This document shows positions 58,412 to 64,000 of a stretch of DNA of 64,000 nucleotides, piece by piece. Where the stretch lies: positions 682,001 through 746,000 of the forward strand of contig NZ_CP133778.1 in NCBI RefSeq assembly GCF_034347405.1, given 5' to 3'. Source of the DNA: Pseudomonas sp. CCC3.1 (GTDB lineage: Bacteria > Pseudomonadota > Gammaproteobacteria > Pseudomonadales > Pseudomonadaceae). The notes beneath the pieces are model-generated. The model was not told the origin of the DNA and did no database searches. It was given only the letters and a program-made list of their open reading frames with translations. Each line of letters opens with the position of its first letter. Position 1 is the stretch's first letter. The translations under genes and the position numbers were made by a program.

Positions 58412-61258
58412 TTAACCGGCGACCAGTACGCGAATGGCTTCAAGACGCAGAGCGGCTTTTTCCAGCATGGCCAGGCCTTGCTCACGCTGTTTGCGCAGGG
58501 CAACCAGTTCACTGTCACGCACTGTCGGGTTAACCGCTTGCAGTGCCGTCAGGCGTGCCAGCTCTTCTTCGGTATCGGCAGCCAGACGGCGTTGAGCTTC
58601 GGCCACACGTTCAGCGTGACGCGGAGCGATCTTGGCTTCACCGGCATTGATTTTCGGCGTCAGGTTGTCGCGCTGGGCCTGCACGAACTTGTTGGCGCTG
58701 GCGCGAGGCACGCTTTCCAATTGTTCATTCAGGGTGTCGAACGCTACGCGCGAGGACAGATCGTTGCCGTTGGCATCGAGCAAGCAGCGCAGCGCAGCAG
58801 GTGGCAGGTAGCGGCCCAGTTGCAAGGAGCGCGGAGCGACCACTTCGCTGACGTAAATCAGTTCGAGCAGCACGGTCCCAGGCTTCAGCGCCTTGTTTTT
58901 AATCAGTGCCACGGCGGTGTTGCCCATCGACCCCGAGAGCACCAGATCCATGCCGCCCTGCACCATGGGGTGTTCCCAGGTGATGAACTGCATGTCTTCG
59001 CGTGACAGCGCCTGATTGCGGTCGTAGGTGATGGTCACACCTTCGTCGTCGCCCAGCGGGAAGCTGGCGTCGAGCATTTTCTCGCTCGGCTTGAGGATCA
59101 GTGCGTTTTCCGAGTGGTCTTCACTGTCGATGCCAAAGGCGTTGAACAGGGTTTCCATGTAGATCGGCAGGGTGAACTGATCGTCTTGCTCCAGAATCGC
59201 TTCGACCAGGGCTTCACCTTCGCCAGCGCCGCCGGAGTTGAGCTCCAGCAGGCGGTCGCGACCCGTGTGCAGTTCTTGTTCAAGACGCTCACGCTCAGCG
59301 CGGGCTTCATTGATCAGTGCTTGCCACTCGTCATCGTCGGTGCCTTCGAGCAACGGCAGCAGGCGCGGGCCGAACTGGTGTTGCAGGGCGTTGCCGGTCG
59401 GGCAGGTATTGAGGAACGCGTTCAGCGCTTCGTGATACCAGTGGAACAGGCGCTCTTGCGGGCTGGTTTCCAGGTACGGCACATGCAGTTCAATGATGTG
59501 CTTCTGGCCGATACGGTCCAGGCGACCGATGCGCTGTTCCAGCAGGTCCGGGTGGGACGGCAGATCGAACAGCACCAAGTGGTGAGCGAACTGGAAGTTG
59601 CGACCCTCACTGCCGATTTCCGAGCAGATCAGTACTTGTGCGCCGAACTCTTCATCCGCGAAGTAGGCGGCTGCACGGTCGCGCTCAAGAATGTTCATGC
59701 CTTCGTGGAAGACCGTTGCAGGAATACCGGAACGCACTCGCAGGGCGTCTTCCAGATCCATGGCCGTTTCGGCGTGGGCGCAGATCACCAGGACCTTGGT
59801 GCGCTTGAGCATTTTCAGGGTGTCTGTGAGCCACTCCACACGTGGGTCAAAGCGCCACCAGCGCTCTTCGTCGCTGGCGTCCGGCAGTGCCTGGAAGCTG
59901 ACTTCCGGGTACAGCTCAGCGTGTTCGCCCAGTGGCAGTTCGAGGTATTCGTCCGGGCACGGCAGCGGGTAGGCGTGCAGCTTGCGCTCCGGGAAGCCCT
60001 GAATCGCGGCGCGCGTGTTGCGAAACAGTACGCGGCCGGTGCCGTGACGGTCGAGCAATTCACGGACCAGGCGAGCGCTGGCTTCGGTGTCGCCTTCGTT
60101 GACGGCGGCGAGCAACGTATCGCCCTCAGCGCCAAGGAAGTTGTGAATGGTGTTATGCGCTTCAGGGGACAGGCGGCCTTTATCCAGCAGTTCCTGTACG
60201 GCCTGAGCCACCGGGCGGTAGTTCTCGCTCTCGGCACGGAAGGCGGCCAGATCGTGGAAACGGTTTGGATCGAGCAGGCGCAAACGCGCGAAGTGGCTGT
60301 CCTGACCCAATTGCTCCGGGGTAGCTGTGAGCAGCAGTACACCGGGAATCACGCCGGCCAGTTGTTCAACCAGACCGTATTCAGGGCTGACCTGGTCTTC
60401 GTGCCACACCAGGTGGTGCGCTTCGTCGACCACCAACAGATCCCAGTCAGCGCCGAACAGGGCTTCTTGCGCTTTCGGGTCGTCGACCAGCCATTCCAGG
60501 GCAACCAGTGCCAACTGGCAGTCTTCAAACGGGTTGCTGGCGTCGCTTTCGATAAAGCGCTCTTCGTCAAACAGCGCGACTTCAAGGTTGAAGCGACGAC
60601 GCATTTCGACCAGCCATTGGTGTTGCAGGTTTTCTGGCACCACGATCAGCACGCGGCTGGCGCGGCCACTGAGCAATTGGCGGTGAATCACCAGGCCCGC
60701 TTCAATGGTTTTACCCAGGCCCACTTCGTCCGCCAGCAAAACGCGCGGGGCGATGCGGTCGGCCACTTCACGGGCAATGTGCAATTGGTGGGCGATCGGT
60801 TGTGCACGCACGCCACCCAAGCCCCACAGCGGCGATTGCAGCTGACGGCTAGTATGTTCAAGGGTGTGATAACGCAGCGAGAACCACGACAGCGGGTCGA
60901 TTTGCCCAGCGAACAGGCGGTCACTGGCCAGACGGAACTGGATGAAGTTCGACAGCTGGGTTTCTGGCAGAGTAACGAGTTCGTTTTGCTCGTTAAAACC
61001 GTGGTAAACCATCAGGCCGTCAGCGTCATCGACTTCGCGAACGGTCATCTTCCAGCCTTCGAAGTGGATGATGGTGTCGCCTGGCGAAAAGCGTACGCGC
61101 GTCAGTGGTGCGTTGCGCAGCGAATATTGGCGGGTTTCGCCAGTGGCCGGATAGAGCACAGTCAGCAAGCGACCGTCCTGTGCCAGAACGGTGCCTAAGC
61201 CTAGCTCAGCTTCGCTGTCACTAATCCAGCGTTGCCCCGGTTGATACTGCTGCGCCAT
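58412..61258 (-). CDS. rapA: RNA polymerase-associated ATPase RapA
   Basis: A 948-residue Snf2-family motor that helps recycle RNA polymerase after transcription. N-terminal Tudor-like domains (about 1-100) come first, then the ATPase lobes with Walker A ADEVGLGKTIEAGL, DEAH box VVDEAHHLVW, and motif VI IGRLDRIGQ. C-terminal RapA-specific domains are complete. It is slightly shorter than E. coli RapA (968). Start at 61258 (MAQQYQPGQRWIS); the frame goes on 24 codons upstream without a ribosome site. Confidence 0.95.
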   Translation of the reverse strand: MAQQYQPGQRWISDSEAELGLGTVLAQDGRLLTVLYPATGETRQYSLRNAPLTRVRFSPGDTIIHFEGWKMTVREVDDADGLMVYHGFNEQNELVTLPETQLSNFIQFRLASDRLFAGQIDPLSWFSLRYHTLEHTSRQLQSPLWGLGGVRAQPIAHQLHIAREVADRIAPRVLLADEVGLGKTIEAGLVIHRQLLSGRASRVLIVVPENLQHQWLVEMRRRFNLEVALFDEERFIESDASNPFEDCQLALVALEWLVDDPKAQEALFGADWDLLVVDEAHHLVWHEDQVSPEYGLVEQLAGVIPGVLLLTATPEQLGQDSHFARLRLLDPNRFHDLAAFRAESENYRPVAQAVQELLDKGRLSPEAHNTIHNFLGAEGDTLLAAVNEGDTEASARLVRELLDRHGTGRVLFRNTRAAIQGFPERKLHAYPLPCPDEYLELPLGEHAELYPEVSFQALPDASDEERWWRFDPRVEWLTDTLKMLKRTKVLVICAHAETAMDLEDALRVRSGIPATVFHEGMNILERDRAAAYFADEEFGAQVLICSEIGSEGRNFQFAHHLVLFDLPSHPDLLEQRIGRLDRIGQKHIIELHVPYLETSPQERLFHWYHEALNAFLNTCPTGNALQHQFGPRLLPLLEGTDDDEWQALINEARAERERLEQELHTGRDRLLELNSGGAGEGEALVEAILEQDDQFTLPIYMETLFNAFGIDSEDHSENALILKPSEKMLDASFPLGDDEGVTITYDRNQALSREDMQFITWEHPMVQGGMDLVLSGSMGNTAVALIKNKALKPGTVLLELIYVSEVVAPRSLQLGRYLPPAALRCLLDANGNDLSSRVAFDTLNEQLESVPRASANKFVQAQRDNLTPKINAGEAKIAPRHAERVAEAQRRLAADTEEELARLTALQAVNPTVRDSELVALRKQREQGLAMLEKAALRLEAIRVLVAG

Positions 61259-61421
61259 GCTGCCTGACTCCCGCTTTGAAAAAGCCGAGTATATTAACGC
61301 AGCAGGGGCCTCAGTCCAAAGGACTCTCACAAAAAGCTAATCAGCGCAGAAGCTGCCGGTTGCGCTTTTCGATGAGTGGTTCAACTCAGGGGCTTGTTGT
61401 AGACACGCTGAACAGGAGTGC

Positions 61422-61739
61422 ATGACGATGCTGCCGCCGATTCTACCGCTGAGTGTTGTGCCCGTGACCTCGCAGCAAGACCCGGTGCGCCCGCGTCCGG
61501 AAATTCCGGCGGTGGTGCCCATGCAGCCCAGTTCGGGCGACAGCACCGTCAATTTGAAGCAGCATGACGCCGACCAGGCCACGCTGTTATTGCGCGAAGA
61601 GCAGCAGCGTCAGCAAAAGCAGCGCCAGCGGGAGGCGCAGGATGTAGAGCCAGATGATGCGCAAGCGGTTGAACCCGCGAGTGATGGGTTGATTGATGAC
61701 GCGCCGCGCCAGGGTTTGTGGGTTGATATAAAGGTATGA
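61422..61739 (+). CDS. Small Gln/Pro-rich unknown protein
   Basis: A 105-residue product with a Pro/Val-rich N-terminus (MTMLPPILPLSVVPVTSQQD) and a Gln/Arg-rich charged helix (LLLREEQQRQQKQRQREAQD). It has an AGGAG just upstream. It has no signal peptide or known domain I recognise. It lies between rapA (divergent) and another small gene. It appears to be disordered for most of its length. Confidence 0.7.
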   Translation: MTMLPPILPLSVVPVTSQQDPVRPRPEIPAVVPMQPSSGDSTVNLKQHDADQATLLLREEQQRQQKQRQREAQDVEPDDAQAVEPASDGLIDDAPRQGLWVDIKV

Positions 61740-61813
61740 CTCGATTTTTTCTGGCCTGTTGAGCTGACCCGACGCATTATTGGCCCATCCCCTGACAGTG
61801 ACCTGATGTTTAT

Positions 61814-61975
61814 ATGAGCCAAGACAGCAAGCTGGTTGATCTGGGTGCAGAGCGCGCCAAGCGCGTGCATGACCTCAATGAAAAGCGCCTGAACGAAGTG
61901 CGACAGGCTTTTGAGCAAGCCATGCCGTTGGCAAGTGCCAAGAAAAAGCCGAAAAAGAAGCCTAAAAAGCGCTGA
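61814..61975 (+). CDS. 53-residue Lys-rich small protein
   Basis: An ATG at 61814 opens a 53-codon frame: MSQDSKLVDLGAERAKRVHD, then a charged amphipathic helix and a basic tail of alternating Lys and Pro ending KKR. The heptad-like charged pattern suggests a helix. No good Shine-Dalgarno match is visible (TGTTTAT), so the start is tentative. It is too short for ordinary gene finders. Perhaps nucleic-acid or membrane associated; unknown. It lies 75 bases after the preceding small gene. Confidence 0.55.
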   Translation: MSQDSKLVDLGAERAKRVHDLNEKRLNEVRQAFEQAMPLASAKKKPKKKPKKR

Positions 61976-62039
61976 GTTGTAGCGTTTACCTGACTTGAAT
62001 CAACTTTCCCCTTCAAGCCCGGCCTGGCCGTGATCACTA

Positions 62040-62053
62040 TTGATCCCGGTCAA
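62040..62053 (+). promoter_or_regulatory. ANR (FNR-type) box upstream of ccoM
   Basis: TTGATCCCGGTCAA fits the ANR/FNR consensus TTGAT-N4-ATCAA with one change (GTCAA), a common Pseudomonas variant. It is 67 bases before the ATG of the ccoM-like gene, which would give oxygen-limited induction. Confidence 0.65.
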
Positions 62054-62119
62054 GTTATGCGCCTGCGCGTCTGGTTAATCTAGCTTCAACACACAAACAG
62101 ACACGCGCAGGAGGCCGTC

Positions 62120-62233
62120 ATGTTTCTCGATAATGTGGTTATCGCCGGGGTAGTGACAGTCGGTCTCATGGTGTTGTTTTTCGCAGGCCTGGGCATTTTT
62201 ATCTGGAAAGACTCCCAAAAGCGCAACAAGTAG
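62120..62233 (+). CDS. ccoM: Small cbb3 oxidase subunit CcoM-like membrane peptide
   Basis: A 37-residue single-helix peptide: MFLDNVVIAGVVTVGLMVLF, then FAGLGIFIWKD and a polar tail. It has a strong AGGAG eight bases upstream of the ATG. Its length and sequence resemble CcoM, a small subunit described in the cbb3 cytochrome oxidase of P. stutzeri. An ANR box upstream agrees with oxygen-limited cbb3 expression. No other cco genes lie in this window. It would span the inner membrane, with the charged C-terminus in the cytoplasm or periplasm. Identity is from memory of a short protein, so moderate confidence. Confidence 0.65.
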   Translation: MFLDNVVIAGVVTVGLMVLFFAGLGIFIWKDSQKRNK

Positions 62234-62272
62234 CGCCGGGTCTTACTGGAACACGAGCACGCAAGGCATTTT

Positions 62273-62299
62273 GGGCGACTTCGGTCGCCTATTTTTTTT
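62273..62299 (+). terminator. Terminator of the ccoM-like gene
   Basis: GGCGAC / GTCGCC with a TTCG-type loop followed by ATTTTTTTT, 40 bases after the stop. It bounds a single-gene transcript. Confidence 0.85.
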
Positions 62300-62345
62300 G
62301 CGCGTGTTTTTTGTGGTCGCAGAATGATTGACGATGTTTGCTTTC

Positions 62346-62429
62346 TGTAGTCGCTGCCGCAGGCTGCGATGGGGGCGGGGCGCTTGAAGAGCCTTCAGCC
62401 CTTATTGCAGTCTGCGGCAGCGACTACAG
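62346..62429. repeat. REP-type inverted repeat (TCGCTGCCG class)
   Basis: TGTAGTCGCTGCCGCAGGCTGCGA and the complement ending TCTGCGGCAGCGACTACA. Same class as 28326-28414. Confidence 0.88.
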
Positions 62430-62440
62430 ATTTGGTGCAT

Positions 62441-62478
62441 AAAAAAAGGTACGACCCGTGAGGGCCGTACCTTTTTTA
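62441..62478. terminator. Terminator of the phosphate transporter gene
   Basis: AAAAAAA, stem AGGTACG / CGTACCT and TTTTTT, 12 bases beyond the stop on the minus-strand side. Confidence 0.85.
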
Positions 62479-62489
62479 TTCAGCTGTTA

Positions 62490-63962
62490 TCAGGCGAGGG
62501 CGATAGAGGCCAGCCAGAACAGACCCGCAGACAGGGCGATGGTCGCAGGCAACGTCAGCACCCAAGCCATCAGGATGGTCTTGATGGTGTTGCCTTGCAG
62601 GCCGCTTTTGTTGGCGACCATGGTACCCGCCACGCCCGAGGACAGGATGTGGGTCGTCGAGACCGGCAGCGCAAAGACGTTCGCCAGGCCAATGGCAATG
62701 GTGGTGGTGATTTGAGCCGCCATGCCTTGGGCATAGGTCATGCCCTGTTTGCCGATCTTCTCGCCAATGGTTTTAACCACGCGCTTCCAGCCAACCATGG
62801 TGCCCAGGCCCAGGGCCAGAGCGACCGCCAGAATCACCCAGAACGGTGCATATTCAGTGGTGGCGGTCAGGTCTTTGCGCAGTTTTTCAAGGTCCGCTTT
62901 TTCACGGGCGTCGAGTACTGGCAATTTGCTGACTTTCTTCGCGGTGTCGTCCAGGCAAAGCAGGTAGCGACGAATCTCGATACGCTTTTCAGCCGACAGC
63001 GATTGGTAATTCGCAACACCTTTGAGCGAGCTGAGCAGCGCATCAATGGTTGGCTCGGTTTGTTGCGGGTTGCAGCTGAACTTGCCGGGCAGGTCGTCTT
63101 TCACGCTTTTGCCCAGTGCCAGGAATTCGCTCAGGCTGGCGTTGTTGCGCTGGTAGAACTGGCTCAAATGCAGGGTTGCATCGCGAGTCCGTTCGATCTG
63201 GTAGGTGGTGCTGTTGAGGTCCAGAACGAAGGCGCTCGGCACGATGCCGATCAGCACCAGCATGATCAGGCCAATGCCTTTCTGGCCGTCATTGGAGCCG
63301 TGAACGAAGCTCACGGTCATGGCGGAAATCACCAATACCAGACGGTTCCAGAACGGCGGATGCTTTTTGTCGTCCAGCTTGCGGCGCTGTTCGGGCGTCT
63401 TGTGCATTTTGGAATCAGGACGCCACCACTTCAGGGCGACCAGCATAAGGCCTGCGATCACGAAACCGGCGATCGGTGAGAACACCAGCGAAGCGCCGAT
63501 ATCAATAGCCTTTTGCCAGTTAACGCCTTCGCTCACCGGAATCCCGTTGATCAAGGCATTGGCCAGGCCGACACCGAGGATCGAGCCGATCAGGGTGTGC
63601 GAGCTGGAGGCTGGAATCCCGAAGTACCAGGTGCCCAGGTTCCAGGTGATGGCAGCTGCGAGCAACGAGAACACCATGGCCAGGCCATGTCCGGTGTTCA
63701 CATTGACCAGAAGCTCTACCGGCAGCAGGTGGACGATGGCGTATGCCACCCCGACCCCGCCCAGCAGAACGCCGAGAAAGTTGAACACACCAGAAAAGAA
63801 CACCGCCAGGTGAGGCGGCATGGCTTTGGTGTAGATGACAGTCGCTACCGCGTTCGCGGTGTCATGAAAGCCGTTGATGAACTCGAAGGCGAGAACAAAG
63901 GCTAGGGCGAAGAAGAGGCTGATAAGAACCCAGGCATCCAATCCGCTTAATAGATCGATCAT
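62490..63962 (-). CDS. pit: PiT-family inorganic phosphate transporter
   Basis: A 490-residue membrane protein with about ten helices and a hydrophilic loop near residues 245-370. PiT half signatures are GFHDTANAVAT near the N-terminus and VHGSNDGQKGIG in the centre; GIPASSSHTLIGSILG and ALPVSTTHILSSGVAG are the paired repeat motifs. It takes up metal-phosphate with protons at low affinity. No PhoU-like partner adjoins within the window. The start MIDLLSGLDAW at 63962 is close to the right end. Confidence 0.93.
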   Translation of the reverse strand: MIDLLSGLDAWVLISLFFALAFVLAFEFINGFHDTANAVATVIYTKAMPPHLAVFFSGVFNFLGVLLGGVGVAYAIVHLLPVELLVNVNTGHGLAMVFSLLAAAITWNLGTWYFGIPASSSHTLIGSILGVGLANALINGIPVSEGVNWQKAIDIGASLVFSPIAGFVIAGLMLVALKWWRPDSKMHKTPEQRRKLDDKKHPPFWNRLVLVISAMTVSFVHGSNDGQKGIGLIMLVLIGIVPSAFVLDLNSTTYQIERTRDATLHLSQFYQRNNASLSEFLALGKSVKDDLPGKFSCNPQQTEPTIDALLSSLKGVANYQSLSAEKRIEIRRYLLCLDDTAKKVSKLPVLDAREKADLEKLRKDLTATTEYAPFWVILAVALALGLGTMVGWKRVVKTIGEKIGKQGMTYAQGMAAQITTTIAIGLANVFALPVSTTHILSSGVAGTMVANKSGLQGNTIKTILMAWVLTLPATIALSAGLFWLASIALA

Positions 63963-64000
63963 GAAGGTTTTCTGACACGGTCATAAAGGGGGCCGGATTA

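Noticed and set aside
59114..61198. Open frame of 694 codons on the + strand
   Set aside because: Antisense to rapA; composition rich in Gln/Val/Phe typical of complement frames.
1..64000. CRISPR arrays, prophage, IS elements, tRNA and rRNA genes
   Set aside because: Looked for regularly spaced repeats, transposase or integrase motifs and cloverleaf ends; none seen. Repeats found are REP type.

Overview
The window is bacterial chromosome and almost certainly from a Pseudomonas of the P. fluorescens-like lineage. The evidence is runs of genes in the order I know from P. aeruginosa (argF, grxD, bfrB, bfd, peroxiredoxin, rnt, pyrC, motY, argG; nth, rnfB, metG, apbC, dcd; dinG, esterase, OmpA protein, pdxH; braCDEFG), many Pseudomonas REP-type inverted repeats, and ArgR, Fur and ANR-type sites. 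There is no prophage, insertion sequence, CRISPR array, rRNA or tRNA that I can recognise.

Layout: 1-2.5 kb holds glycerol uptake (5' part of glpK, glpF) and ybaK. 2.5-11.4 kb is a housekeeping and stress block: an ABC ATPase translationally coupled to argF, glutaredoxin GrxD, bacterioferritin with its ferredoxin Bfd, a 2-Cys peroxiredoxin, RNase T coupled to pyrC, MotY, and argG. 11.4-14.2 kb is a low-GC accessory patch with an unknown two-TM protein, about 1 kb of strongly G+T-skewed DNA without genes, an orphan BvgA/EvgA-type response regulator and a small PA3496-type protein. 14.3-20.8 kb carries nth, a solitary rnfB, metG, apbC, a cold-shock gene and dcd. 21-28.3 kb has a HisJQMP/Aot-type basic amino acid importer with an embedded AstE-like hydrolase gene, then a penicillin-acylase-type lipoprotein. 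28.4-33.6 kb is a set of small genes (GST, two SEC-C-motif proteins, lipoproteins, a collagen-like exported protein, a CopD-like membrane protein). 33.7-43.6 kb has dinG, an exported clan-A glycoside hydrolase, two tandem beta-lactamase-fold esterases, an OmpA-type lipoprotein, pdxH and a glycine-zipper lipoprotein. 43.7-50.1 kb has a PAP2-like protein, nhaA, an FAD protein, a lipoprotein and a divergent SDR/LysR pair. 50.1-55.1 kb is the branched-chain amino acid importer livKHMGF (braCDEFG). 55.5-64 kb has DUF2288, an MHYT-GGDEF-EAL c-di-GMP protein, rapA, three very small genes (one probably ccoM, behind an ANR box) and a PiT phosphate transporter.

Regulatory logic visible in the DNA: both arginine genes argF and argG are preceded by 21-bp tandem ARG-box repeats; bfd has a Fur-like box; glpF has GlpR-like operators; ccoM has an ANR box. 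The observations I rate most worth checking are the Cys-for-Ser swap at the nucleophile of one tandem esterase, the ANR-box/ccoM micro-gene, a three-stem structured RNA candidate before a DUF1145 gene, the G+T-skewed island beside the orphan response regulator, and a solitary RnfB without its membrane anchor.
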